Assembly (NCBI GenBank): GCA_020073145.1
Contig: JAIQFS010000041.1
Coordinates: 1-46,904, forward strand
Reading direction: 5' to 3'
DNA length: 46,904 nt
Origin: Terriglobia bacterium
GTDB taxonomy: Bacteria > Acidobacteriota > Terriglobia > Bryobacterales > Bryobacteraceae
Of this stretch, positions 1-7,686 are shown in pieces. Every line of letters starts with the position of its first letter. The first letter of the stretch is position 1. The position numbers and the translations under genes are program-made. The notes under the pieces are model-generated. The model was not told where the DNA came from, ran no database searches, and saw nothing but the letters and a program-made list of their open reading frames with translations.

Positions 1-38
1 TTCACGAGTTCTTCCAAATACTGCTTGCGCGCGTTCAT
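1..38 (-). CDS. 5' end of an unidentified gene leaving the window (possible transposase)
   Basis: An ATG on the minus strand at 38-36 is preceded by an AGGTGGA ribosome binding site at good spacing and opens a frame (M-N-A-R-K-Q-Y-L-E-E-L-V) that stays open to the window edge. Only twelve codons are visible, so no domain can be assigned. The short charged N-terminus and the repeated GGT-ACATT-TGACCCA elements just upstream resemble the end of an insertion sequence whose transposase/integrase reads leftward; that is an inference. It could equally be an ordinary chromosomal gene. Confidence 0.35.
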   Translation of the reverse strand, partial: MNARKQYLEELV

Positions 39-75
39 GTCCACCTTTCATGGGTGTCATGCTTCGCGCCTTCTT

Positions 76-133
76 GGGTTACATTCTCATTTGACCCATC
101 CGAGTCTCCTCTGGTGACATTTTAGGTGACCCA
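76..133. repeat. two imperfect direct repeats, possible IS-end transposase sites
   Basis: Positions 76-98 and 113-133 share the pattern GG(G)T-ACATT-Y-T-...-TGACCCA, with starts 37 bp apart. They lie upstream of the partial leftward gene at 1-38 and before the first plus-strand gene. Short repeats in tandem next to a leftward start codon are typical of transposase binding sites at an IS end. The other end of the element is outside the window. Confidence 0.4.
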
Positions 134-193
134 ATTCGGGATCAACCGCCCCCCGCCCTCCTTCGTGTATACTGGCCGAATCCGGGAGGCAGC

Positions 194-802
194 ATGGAGG
201 ATTCGGCAAGGTCGTCGTTTGTCCAAGCAAACGCGTGTGTCGCAGTTCTGCTGGCGGTGGGTCTGTGTGCGTCTTGTTCCTCGACGCCGGATCAACCGCA
301 GGTGGTCAAGGCCGAGAAGCCGTTCGCTTCCGCGGGAAGGATCGAAATGCAGTTGGACGGCGGCAGCTATGCCATCCACCCCGGAGCCGACGATCGCATC
401 CGCGTTTCTTTCGGGGGCAATCCCGGCATGGCCACGGCTGAGCTGACCGTCGACGGCACGCATGCGCGTCTGGCGGTCAAGGACACGCCGCACAACAATT
501 TTCAAGCGGTCGTGGAAGTACCGAAGGCGGCGGACCTGATTCTCCGTCTCAGCGGCGGCAATCTGGAAATGGCCGCCATCACCGGCAACAAAGACATTGA
601 GAGCGCAGCTGGAAACGCGGAAATCGCCGTCGGCAATTCCAATGACTACGCCAGCGTCGACGCCACCGTCAAGGTCGGGAACCTGAGCGGCGGCCCCTTC
701 GGCGACGCCGCGGGCGGACTCTCTCCCCACCTGACCTGGTCGGGCCACGGCAAGTACACGCTTCACGCCAAGCTCGGCGCCGGCAATCTGGAGCTCAAAT
801 AG
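194..802 (+). CDS. secreted/lipoprotein-like protein with repetitive beta-strand pattern
   Basis: A 202-residue protein. The N-terminus (about residues 1-30) has a hydrophobic segment ending in Leu-Cys-Ala-Ser-Cys-Ser-Ser, resembling a signal peptide with an atypical lipobox, so surface anchoring is possible but not certain. The mature part alternates short beta-prone stretches rich in Gly, Asn and Ala ('SGGNLEM', 'AAGNAEIAVG', 'VKVGNLSGG'), the ladder-like pattern of DUF4097-type putative adhesins. The ATG follows GGGAGG at ideal spacing. It precedes a convergent small gene and does not look like part of an operon. Family membership is inferred from pattern only; no catalytic motif is visible. 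Confidence 0.7.
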   Translation: MEDSARSSFVQANACVAVLLAVGLCASCSSTPDQPQVVKAEKPFASAGRIEMQLDGGSYAIHPGADDRIRVSFGGNPGMATAELTVDGTHARLAVKDTPHNNFQAVVEVPKAADLILRLSGGNLEMAAITGNKDIESAAGNAEIAVGNSNDYASVDATVKVGNLSGGPFGDAAGGLSPHLTWSGHGKYTLHAKLGAGNLELK

Positions 803-816
803 GCACAGAGTGCTCG

Positions 817-1080
817 CTAGCCCGCCAGCAAATAGCGCTCCGGAACGTAGTGTCGGGTTGGAACTCCGCACGCGAAATAGGCCCACTCCGGCCGCGGCCC
901 GGCCAACACCGACTCCACCTCCACCGGTTCGCCGTCTTCCCCGACCCATTTCCCTTGTTGCCACGCCAACTCCACCGCGTCGCCCAAGCCGCGCACCGCT
1001 AGGCGCATTTGGTTCGCGCTGGCGGCCAGCAGCACGCCTTCCCGTCTCTTGCCCGTTGCATCACAGAGGATCGTATACAT
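817..1080 (-). CDS. small hypothetical protein
   Basis: An 87-residue protein of unrecognised family (begins M-Y-T-I-L-C-D-A-T-G-K-R-R-E-G). No membrane segment or signal peptide is visible; the composition (three Trp, balanced charge) is that of a real soluble protein. The start at 1080 is chosen because GGAGG lies 11 nt upstream; a TTG at 1098 is also in frame. Its promoter probably lies in the AT-rich stretch 1183-1203 (minus-strand TATATA and TATCTTTATA). It converges on the gene ending at 802. Confidence 0.55.
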   Translation of the reverse strand: MYTILCDATGKRREGVLLAASANQMRLAVRGLGDAVELAWQQGKWVGEDGEPVEVESVLAGPRPEWAYFACGVPTRHYVPERYLLAG

Positions 1081-1272
1081 GTTCGTCTGAGCCTCCAAGG
1101 CGATGCTGGACCCTTGCCTCCTCCACGAACAAGCTGGCGTTTGTTATGAACCGCGCGGAACCGATCATCGGGACAATTCCATATATAAAGATATGAAACT
1201 ATGAGAATGTCGCGAAGCTCCCGCCTGCTGCCCTCGAGCAGGGCGCGGCTCCTCCCTCGCATTCTGCCGCGC

Positions 1273-2436
1273 TTAGCGCGCGGCGCCCTGCCCTCCGCGC
1301 GCTCCCGGCGCCGGATACACCGGCAGCGTGACATGATCGCCAAAGGCCGCCTGGAGCCCCTCGATGGCGCAAGCCTCATCGCCGCCACCCGCGCCACCGC
1401 CGACCCCCACCGCGCCGATCATCTGCCCGTCCACCACGATCGGGATGCCACCCGCGTTGGTGAAGAAGTTGAAATACGCGAGCTGCCGCGGAAGGCCGTC
1501 CGGATCGTTCTTGAGCTGGACTGCGCGAATGGAGGTGGGCTGGCGCGTCTTCAGCGCCGTCTGCGCCTTCAGCAGCGCCGTGCGGATGTTGTTATAGACC
1601 TGGCCATCCATACGCTCCATGTGGACGAGCTCGCCCGCGGTATCGAGGATGTACAGGGACATGGCGCCGCCCTTCGACGCCGCCCAGTTGCGACAGGTGC
1701 GGGCGATCTTCTGGGCCGCCGCCAGCGAAATTTGATTGCCGTCGAAAACCGCGGCCGCGCCCTTGCCCCCCACCACGAATTCCGGCGGCAGGCTCGACTT
1801 GGGCGTGGTGGTGGCCGCAAAGCGCGGAACCGGCGCCGTCCCCGGATTCGGATTGCGGCGCGGCGGCAGATCTTCCACCAGCGGGGCCACCGCGGTCCCG
1901 ATCACTTGCACCAGCGCCTGGTGCGCGCAAATCTCGTCGCTCCACACCGGCACGCGCGGCGCGGATCCGCCCACGCCCACCGCGCCGATCAGTTGTTTGT
2001 TGACCACGATGGGAAGCCCGCCCGAATTCGTAAATAAGCCCAGTTGGATCAGTTGCAGTTCCCGGGTGGGGTCCTCAATCACCTGGTTCATCCGCAGCTT
2101 GCTGGGGGCGCGATCCATCAGCGCCGTGCGCGCCTTCATCTCGGCCGTGACGATATTGAGGTAGCCCTGGCCGTCCATGCGGTCCATGTAAACATGGTTG
2201 CCGTCGTTATCGAGCACCATGATGCTGATCCCGACGCCCTGGCCGGCGGCGGCCTGCTCGCAGGCGCCGGCGATCCGCTCCGCAGTGGCCAGGTTGACAG
2301 TGGTGAAATCCTGAATCTTCTCGGCGGCTTTTCCGCTCACCACGAATTGCTCCGGCACGTTTTGAGCCAGCGCCGCGCCGCCCAACAGCATGGCCGCTGC
2401 GGCCGCGCATCGAAAGTTCGCAATACGACCGTTCAT
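1273..2436 (-). CDS. secreted protein with two tandem GlcG/HbpS-type domains
   Basis: A 387-residue protein with a clear signal peptide (about residues 1-25, cleavage after A-L-A) and two copies of one domain, about residues 30-200 and 210-375. Each copy has the GlcG/HbpS signature: an N-terminal 'L..A..IA..C' helix, 'I.VLD..G..V.M.RMDG', a '...A..KA.TAL' helix, 'FTN.GG.PIVV..Q.IGAVGVGG' and a terminal E/D-x-C-A-motif helix. HbpS-like proteins bind heme or act as extracellular redox sensors, while GlcG is linked to glycolate metabolism; the actual ligand here is unknown. The start at 2436 has GGGAGG six nt upstream, better than the in-frame ATG at 2454. A linker rich in Pro/Arg separates the copies. 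Confidence 0.85.
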   Translation of the reverse strand: MNGRIANFRCAAAAAMLLGGAALAQNVPEQFVVSGKAAEKIQDFTTVNLATAERIAGACEQAAAGQGVGISIMVLDNDGNHVYMDRMDGQGYLNIVTAEMKARTALMDRAPSKLRMNQVIEDPTRELQLIQLGLFTNSGGLPIVVNKQLIGAVGVGGSAPRVPVWSDEICAHQALVQVIGTAVAPLVEDLPPRRNPNPGTAPVPRFAATTTPKSSLPPEFVVGGKGAAAVFDGNQISLAAAQKIARTCRNWAASKGGAMSLYILDTAGELVHMERMDGQVYNNIRTALLKAQTALKTRQPTSIRAVQLKNDPDGLPRQLAYFNFFTNAGGIPIVVDGQMIGAVGVGGGAGGGDEACAIEGLQAAFGDHVTLPVYPAPGARGGQGAAR

Positions 2437-2691
2437 TCCCGCCTCCCTGATCATGTTCTCTCGCCACTGGATCTCGTCATCTGGCTGGAGCGCACCGAGT
2501 GTATCACCACCCGCTTCCCAACACCACGCCTGCCGGCGGCCCGCCTTGCGGACCGCGGGAATCGCCGGTGATGTGCTCGGATCCGGATGCGATATAAATC
2601 GGAGGACCGCCGTCCTCCACGGTTTCTCCCCGAAGGTTTTCTCCCCGAAACCGCACCCGGAATCGCCGATGAGGTTCGAGAAGCAATCCTT

Positions 2692-3741
2692 ATGTCGGTC
2701 GACCTGGAAGAGGGCCGGTTAACCAAAGACAGCCTCCTTGCGGCCATTCCGGCGTTCCCGCCCATCGTTTTCCTGGTCCTGGACCTGCTTTCCAGCGACC
2801 GCCCCGATGTGGTGCCGCTGGTGGAGGCCATCAGTTCCGATGCCGCCTTCTCCGCCCAATTGCTCTCCATGGCCAACTCTCCCCAGTTTGGCCTGCCGGC
2901 CCAGGTAGACTCCGTCCATCGCGCCACCATCAAGTTGGGCTTCATTCACATCCAGTCTCTGGTGGTCGCGATTGCCATCACCAATTACCGGCGTGCGGCG
3001 CGCCCCTCCGAAGCTCTGGACAAATGCTGGCGTCACACGCTGGCGTCCGCTGTCCTCTGCCGCGAGCTGGGACGCGCGGCCGGCATGCCCGCGGACCGCA
3101 TGTACAGCTTCGGCCTTTTACACGACATCGGCCGGCTGGGGCTGCTGGCCGCCTGCCCGGACGAATACAACGAACTCTTGCAAATGGCCGGCCGCAACGG
3201 CTTTTCCCTGCCCGAACTCGAGAGACGTCGCTTCGGAATGGACCACTGCGAGACCGGGCGCCGCCTGGCGGAGCGGTGGGATCTGCCGCCCGAACTCGGC
3301 GCGATCGCCGGGCACGCCGACGCGGATTCGGCCGCTGCCCTGGATTTCTATAAGGTGGTGCGCCTTGGCTGCCAATTGGCTGCCGCCCTGGGATATGGCG
3401 TGGCGGCGCGCCCCCGGCCGGTGCCGTTCGATGAGATTCTCGGCCAGTTGCCCGAAGCCGCCCGGGACCAATTCCCCGCCAATCCGGACGCGCTGCGGCA
3501 ATTGATCGAGACCGCCATCGAAGAGGACCGCGTCCCGACCGCCGAGATCGTGCAGAGCCCAGCGCCGGCTCGCGTTTCCCAACCCAACAGCGAGCACGCG
3601 GGCGTCGACCGCCCTGAAGAGCCCAGCCCAAGCGCCCGCCGCAAGCATGGCGCGGCCCGCTTGGACACCGGGATCATTCTGCTCGCCGCCATGGTCGTGC
3701 TCGTCCTGGTGGCTGGCGCGTTGTGCCTCCGCAACGGCTAA
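2692..3741 (+). CDS. HDOD-domain signalling protein with C-terminal membrane anchor
   Basis: A 349-residue protein. Residues about 15-215 form an HDOD domain, recognised by the 'VVPLVEAISSDAAFSAQLLSMANS' helix, 'IKLGF' and the retained 'LLHDIGRLGLL' segment. HDOD domains are HD-like scaffold proteins that usually lack phosphodiesterase activity and act in signalling; here the HD pair is present, but the remaining metal ligands cannot be judged. A Ser/Pro/Arg-rich linker (about 290-320) leads to one hydrophobic segment (about 325-345) ending in R-N-G, so the protein is probably anchored in the inner membrane with the HDOD domain in the cytoplasm. The start at 2692 follows a GAGAAG element; an in-frame ATG at 2587 would add a Pro/Arg-rich tail. 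Confidence 0.8.
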   Translation: MSVDLEEGRLTKDSLLAAIPAFPPIVFLVLDLLSSDRPDVVPLVEAISSDAAFSAQLLSMANSPQFGLPAQVDSVHRATIKLGFIHIQSLVVAIAITNYRRAARPSEALDKCWRHTLASAVLCRELGRAAGMPADRMYSFGLLHDIGRLGLLAACPDEYNELLQMAGRNGFSLPELERRRFGMDHCETGRRLAERWDLPPELGAIAGHADADSAAALDFYKVVRLGCQLAAALGYGVAARPRPVPFDEILGQLPEAARDQFPANPDALRQLIETAIEEDRVPTAEIVQSPAPARVSQPNSEHAGVDRPEEPSPSARRKHGAARLDTGIILLAAMVVLVLVAGALCLRNG

Positions 3742-3778
3742 ATCCGGAGTCCTGGACGTATCGGATCTCACAAATCCC

Positions 3779-3807
3779 TTGACGCAAACTAGGGAAGCCC
3801 CTATGCT
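3779..3807 (+). promoter_or_regulatory. sigma-70-type promoter for the ParA-like gene
   Basis: TTGACG at 3779-3784, a 17-nt spacer and TATGCT at 3802-3807 match the -35/-10 consensus well. The expected transcript start near 3814 gives a leader of about 140 nt before the GTG at 3954. The region downstream holds an inverted repeat (separate entry). Confidence 0.55.
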
Positions 3808-3818
3808 ACATTTAGTAT

Positions 3819-3843
3819 GCAAATCTGTAGTGCCACGATTTGC
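3819..3843. promoter_or_regulatory. inverted repeat in the ParA-gene leader
   Basis: GCAAATC (3819-3825) and GATTTGC (3837-3843) are perfect 7-bp arms separated by 11 nt, with partial continuation outward (AGTAT before, ATAC after). It lies just downstream of the predicted promoter, so it could be an operator or a leader hairpin. No regulator can be named. Confidence 0.4.
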
Positions 3844-3953
3844 TGTATACAACATTCCGGGGGCAGGCGCAACAAAACATAAACTGGCACAGAATCGCTC
3901 ACTTGATGAGCGCTTACGCCTGGTCACCGGCTAGCGGCAAAAGAGAGAGTCCT

Positions 3954-4751
3954 GTGCTACGACTAGTCATTGCCAACCAACGTGGCGGGGTTTCCAAGAC
4001 CACCACCACGGCCACCCTCGCTCGGTTTCTCGGTGACCAGGGAATGAAAGTCCTGGTTATTGATGCGGATCCTCAAGGTTCCCTCGGGTTGGTCCTCGGT
4101 CTCAGGCCTGAACGGTACCTTCACGATTTCCTGATCCACAACCATCCTCTGGCGGATTGCGTCTTTCCCGCCACGGCCAACATCGACGTCTTGTGCGGCA
4201 GCCGCGACACCACTGTCGTGGAGGCGGCTTTGCTGGGAACGGCGGGCCGGGAACGGGCCTTCAGCCGCCAGCTCGAAATGGCCGACAGCCCCTATGATGT
4301 GGTTTTGATCGACGTCTCTCCATCCATCAACCTGGTGCAAACCTGTTCCATGTTGTACGCCAAACAACTGCTGATTCCGGTGTCGATGAACATGCTCAGC
4401 CTGCAGGGCGCCGCGGCCTGCCTGCAGACGGCGTCGCTACTGGGCGATGCGTTCCGGGAAAAAATTCATCCCGTGGCGCTGCTGCCGGTGATGGTCGACC
4501 GGCGTTTCAGCCTGACGGACTACATCCTGCAAGCTCTGGAGGAGATGTCCGAGCAGTACCGCGTGCCGCTGCTACACGCCATCCGGACCGATGGGACCGT
4601 TCCCCGGGCCGAACGGGCGCGCCAGTTTCTGGCCGACTACGATCCCAAATGCAAGGCGCTTGAAGACTACAGCGTCGCCGCCCTTCAGGTGCTGGAATTG
4701 ATGAAGGCCGGGCAAGATGCGGAACGGTACCCGGAAGCGCTCACCGCTTAG
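3954..4751 (+). CDS. ParA/Soj-family ATPase
   Basis: A 265-residue ParA-type P-loop ATPase. The deviant Walker A motif is N-Q-R-G-G-V-S-K-T-T (about residues 8-17), followed by 'VLVIDADPQGSL' (Walker A' region) and 'YDVVLIDVSPS' (Walker B). ParA proteins dimerise on ATP binding and position DNA or protein cargo. The usual signature lysine of KGGxxKT is Arg here, while the catalytic Lys before Thr-Thr is kept. No parB lies next to it, so this is an orphan, perhaps positioning something other than a chromosome. The GTG at 3954 is chosen because a GAGAGAG ribosome binding site precedes it and the domain starts at once; an ATG at 3906 is an alternative. It may form an operon with the small gene at 4801. 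Confidence 0.85.
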   Translation: MLRLVIANQRGGVSKTTTTATLARFLGDQGMKVLVIDADPQGSLGLVLGLRPERYLHDFLIHNHPLADCVFPATANIDVLCGSRDTTVVEAALLGTAGRERAFSRQLEMADSPYDVVLIDVSPSINLVQTCSMLYAKQLLIPVSMNMLSLQGAAACLQTASLLGDAFREKIHPVALLPVMVDRRFSLTDYILQALEEMSEQYRVPLLHAIRTDGTVPRAERARQFLADYDPKCKALEDYSVAALQVLELMKAGQDAERYPEALTA

Positions 4752-4800
4752 GGCGGAGATCGAGCCGATTCACGTCGGCGAGCTTCTGACGGGAGCAGGC

Positions 4801-5064
4801 ATGACTGGCTTCCTAAGCGTCCTGGACCCACCAGTCCGGGCGCTCCATCTTCAGGAATTCGCCGACGCAGGGCGAGAGACTGTCCGGCTGCCCGGCCAGG
4901 AGTTGTTGCTGCGATTTTCGGAGCAGGCCGGCGCGCTATTCGCACAGCTTCGGCGTCAGCAGGAAGCGCTCGGGGCAATCGCGGAGGTGGCCCGTCGTTG
5001 GAATGGCAGCGCGGAGAGGTTGGCGCGCCAGACCGAGGCGGCGAAGATCGGGATCCTTCGGTAG
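4801..5064 (+). CDS. small helical protein downstream of the ParA-like gene
   Basis: An 87-residue protein of unknown family, starting at an ATG preceded by GGGAGCAGG. Residues about 35-80 are a long amphipathic helix with regular Leu/Ala heptads ('LLLRFSEQAGALFAQLRRQQEALGAIAEVARRW'-like composition), suggesting a coiled coil. It lies 49 bp after the ParA-like stop, so co-transcription and a partner role are plausible but unproven. A longer frame from 4717 would overlap the ParA gene and is less likely. Confidence 0.5.
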   Translation: MTGFLSVLDPPVRALHLQEFADAGRETVRLPGQELLLRFSEQAGALFAQLRRQQEALGAIAEVARRWNGSAERLARQTEAAKIGILR

Positions 5065-5113
5065 AGTGGAGGACTGCCGGGATCACCTTGGTTGAGGAGA
5101 GGAGAGTTCCACG

Positions 5114-5401
5114 ATGAACAAACTGAAAACGGGAACGGCCAGCCGCGCACATCGGAGCGCTGTTTCCGGCGCCAACTGGCAAGAATGGATCTCGGAGACC
5201 GCCGCCTTACCGGGGACGGCGTCGGCGGCCGCTCCCAGGGACGACGATCGCCAGCGGCACCAGGAGGCAATCGCTCGTCAGGCATACGCCAACTGGGAGG
5301 CGCGGGGTTGCCCGCACGGCTCAGCCGAGGAAGACTGGCTCCTGGCGGAGCGGCAGTTACTCCACCCAACCACGACAAACAGAGTCACTGATCAAAACTA
5401 A
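5114..5401 (+). CDS. DUF2934-domain protein
   Basis: A 95-residue protein. The C-terminal part (about residues 50-82) carries the DUF2934 signature: 'I.RQAY..WE.RGCPHGSAEEDW..AE..LL'. This domain is common in small proteins of Acidobacteriota and Proteobacteria and has no established function. The N-terminal half is polar and probably disordered. AGGAGAGGAG precedes the ATG. It follows the ParA-like gene and the coiled-coil gene on the same strand, 49 bp after the latter. Confidence 0.8.
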   Translation: MNKLKTGTASRAHRSAVSGANWQEWISETAALPGTASAAAPRDDDRQRHQEAIARQAYANWEARGCPHGSAEEDWLLAERQLLHPTTTNRVTDQN

Positions 5402-5546
5402 TGATCCATTACGTCTAGATTGATCTGAGAATCCTGATGATTTCACAACCACTAGAAAGTATAGACAGTCCGATCCCGAATCCGACGGCTTAAATTCCGT
5501 AACGTGCGTTTGACCTCGGCTCCGGCACAGCTGAATTGATTTCGGT

Positions 5547-5562
5547 TTGCGCGCTTGCGCAA
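5547..5562. other. short perfect hairpin in intergenic DNA
   Basis: TTGCGC (5547-5552), a GCTT loop and GCGCAA (5557-5562) form a perfect 6-bp stem in the 232-bp gap before the gene at 5634. There is no T-tract, so it is not an obvious intrinsic terminator. The remainder of this gap is less GC-rich and shows nothing else I can name. Confidence 0.3.
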
Positions 5563-5633
5563 TCGGACCATCATAGTTCACCGGTTTCTCTCGCGACATA
5601 GCGTGAGAACCAGAACTAGTGGAGAGTACGGTC

Positions 5634-6161
5634 ATGAGGTCGCACAATGCGGCAAATCTAAGAAGGCAGAATCTCAGCGTCAGGGCTTGGCGCTGGTTGG
5701 TAGTTGGGTCACTGGCGGTAGCCGGTACAATGGGACTGCACGCCCAGCAGCTTCTTCCCTCACGGGATGTCAGTTTTTCTCCGGCGAGACCTTCCCTGGC
5801 GAATCCGCTCCTGCCATCGGACGCTTCCGCCAAGCGGCTGTGGAAAGTAAGCCTGGTCACGTTGTCCGTGGCCAACATCCTGGATGTTCAATCATCCCTG
5901 GGAAAACACGAGTTGAACTCCGCGTTGTCGAGTTCATCCGGCACATTGGGGACCCAGGGTATTCTCCTTAAAAGCGTCCTGCAGGGCGGATTGATGGGGA
6001 TCGAATACCTGGTGACTCGAGGCCATTCCCAAGGATCGCTTGTCGAACGCCCGCGCTCGAAGTTGTATCGCACCCTGGCAATCATCAACTTTGCCAGCAC
6101 CGGGGTGTTCACCGGCATCGCTATTCACAACTACACCGTGCCCAGCGGCAGGCCGCAGTAA
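5634..6161 (+). CDS. hypothetical membrane protein
   Basis: A 175-residue protein of unrecognised family. It has a basic N-terminus and a hydrophobic segment (about residues 19-35) ending in 'GLHAQQ', probably a signal peptide. Two or three further hydrophobic stretches (about 75-88, 110-125 and 148-163, the last 'IINFASTGVFTGIAIHNY') suggest a small inner-membrane protein. The ATG at 5634 has GGAGAG seven nt upstream and is preferred over a GTG at 5619. It converges on the permease gene ending at 6220. Confidence 0.55.
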   Translation: MRSHNAANLRRQNLSVRAWRWLVVGSLAVAGTMGLHAQQLLPSRDVSFSPARPSLANPLLPSDASAKRLWKVSLVTLSVANILDVQSSLGKHELNSALSSSSGTLGTQGILLKSVLQGGLMGIEYLVTRGHSQGSLVERPRSKLYRTLAIINFASTGVFTGIAIHNYTVPSGRPQ

Positions 6162-6219
6162 CCAATCTTTCGTTGGGGAGCTACTAGAGCATTTAGTACG
6201 TTAGTTAGTCGACTCCGGA

Positions 6220-7608
6220 TTAGTTCCGGCCCCGAATGCCTGCGTGATAGATGAGGGCACCGACTCCCACGGTCGCCATCGCCGTGACCGATGCAATGGG
6301 ATGGGTACCGATGCCATAGAGCATCATGACAGTACCCACGAGAATGTAGAGCACTGGGATGAGGGGCCAGGCGAAATCGAGCGCTCGGAGGCGCTGCCAT
6401 CCCGGGCGGCTGCGGCGGAAGACAAACAGCGAGCCTACCGAGAGCACCGTAAACAAGGTGAGGCTCATGCCGATGTAAATGACCAGATCCGGGAAGGGAG
6501 TCAGGGTCATGAGCATGGCGCAGAGGCCCTGACTGAGCACGGCCACGACCGGAGTATGCCAGCGCGGATGCACCGTGGCTGCGGCACTGAAGAACGCGCG
6601 GTTCTTGGCCATCGCATAGTATACGCGCGGGCCGATGGTCACTTCGGCGCTCACCGTGGCGACGATCGACAGCGCCATCAGGGCTGAGAACATTCCGGCC
6701 ACGTTCGGCCCGAACAGGTTCGACGCCGCCAGCGACCCGATGGCAATCTCCCCCTTCATGCTTTCGAGCGGCGTCGCATAGATCACCACCAGGTTCAAGC
6801 CCAGGTAGAGCGCCGCGACAATGGCGGTGCCGGTAGCCAGAGCGGCCGGCAGCGTGCGCTCGGGACGGCGCACTTCCTCGGCCACATAGGTGGCGGCATT
6901 CCAACCGCTATACCCGAACATGACCCACAGCAGGCTCACGATGAACTGGGACGGCAGGCTGATGGTGGAGGTGCGTACCGCGGGCTCGGAAAAGTGCCGC
7001 CAGCTCCCAGTGCCCACGGCAAAGCCGAAGATCACCAAGCCGGCGATCACCAACACCTTGGTGGCGGTCAGCACGTTCTGCACCTTGGCCACGCGCCCCA
7101 CGCCGAAACAGTTTAGGATGGTGAACGCGGCGATCAGGGACGACGCCACCAGCTGGCCGGGCCCCAGGCGCAGGGACCAGGTACCGGAACCGATCACCAC
7201 CGAGGCATGTTCCGCCCGCAAGGCCGGGAAGAAGTGCCCCAAGTAATCGGAAAATGCCAGGGCCGCGGCGGCAATGGGCGCGGAGAAGCCGGCGAAAAAA
7301 GAAACCCACCCCGTCATGAAGCCCCACTCCGGACCATAGGCGTTGGTGAGATAGATGTATTCCCCACCGGAACTCGGGAAGTTGATTCCCAATTCCGAAT
7401 AACTCAGGGCCCCGGCCAGTGCGAATAGCGCGCCGACGCTCCAGCAGGCCACGATGAGACGCCCGCTTCCGAGATCGCCGGCCATGATTCCGGTGGTGGC
7501 GAAGATGCCTGCTCCCACCATATTGGAAATGACCAGCGCGGTCGAACTGAAGAAGCCGAGCTGGCGGAGCAACTCCGCGCGGGGAGCCTGCGTTTTGGGA
7601 GACGGCAT
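6220..7608 (-). CDS. APC-family amino acid permease
   Basis: A 462-residue polytopic membrane protein with about 12 transmembrane helices. The first helix carries the APC-superfamily motif 'SNMVGAGIFATTG', followed by 'GALFALAGALSYSELG...FPSSGGEYIYLTNAYGP', diagnostic of the amino acid/polyamine/organocation transporters. It should import or exchange an amino acid by cation symport; the substrate cannot be told from sequence. The ATG at 7608 directly follows a TTG at 7611. It is transcribed divergently from the aldehyde dehydrogenase at 7687, with 78 bp between them, so the two may share regulation and a catabolic role (amino acid or GABA-like substrate), which is inference. Confidence 0.9.
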   Translation of the reverse strand: MPSPKTQAPRAELLRQLGFFSSTALVISNMVGAGIFATTGIMAGDLGSGRLIVACWSVGALFALAGALSYSELGINFPSSGGEYIYLTNAYGPEWGFMTGWVSFFAGFSAPIAAAALAFSDYLGHFFPALRAEHASVVIGSGTWSLRLGPGQLVASSLIAAFTILNCFGVGRVAKVQNVLTATKVLVIAGLVIFGFAVGTGSWRHFSEPAVRTSTISLPSQFIVSLLWVMFGYSGWNAATYVAEEVRRPERTLPAALATGTAIVAALYLGLNLVVIYATPLESMKGEIAIGSLAASNLFGPNVAGMFSALMALSIVATVSAEVTIGPRVYYAMAKNRAFFSAAATVHPRWHTPVVAVLSQGLCAMLMTLTPFPDLVIYIGMSLTLFTVLSVGSLFVFRRSRPGWQRLRALDFAWPLIPVLYILVGTVMMLYGIGTHPIASVTAMATVGVGALIYHAGIRGRN

Positions 7609-7686
7609 CAAAGGCCTAAGGCCATTTTAAGTCAAGGCCGCCGGGCGCGCCCCAGATATCACCCCCCGGCACGTAAAATAAGATCC

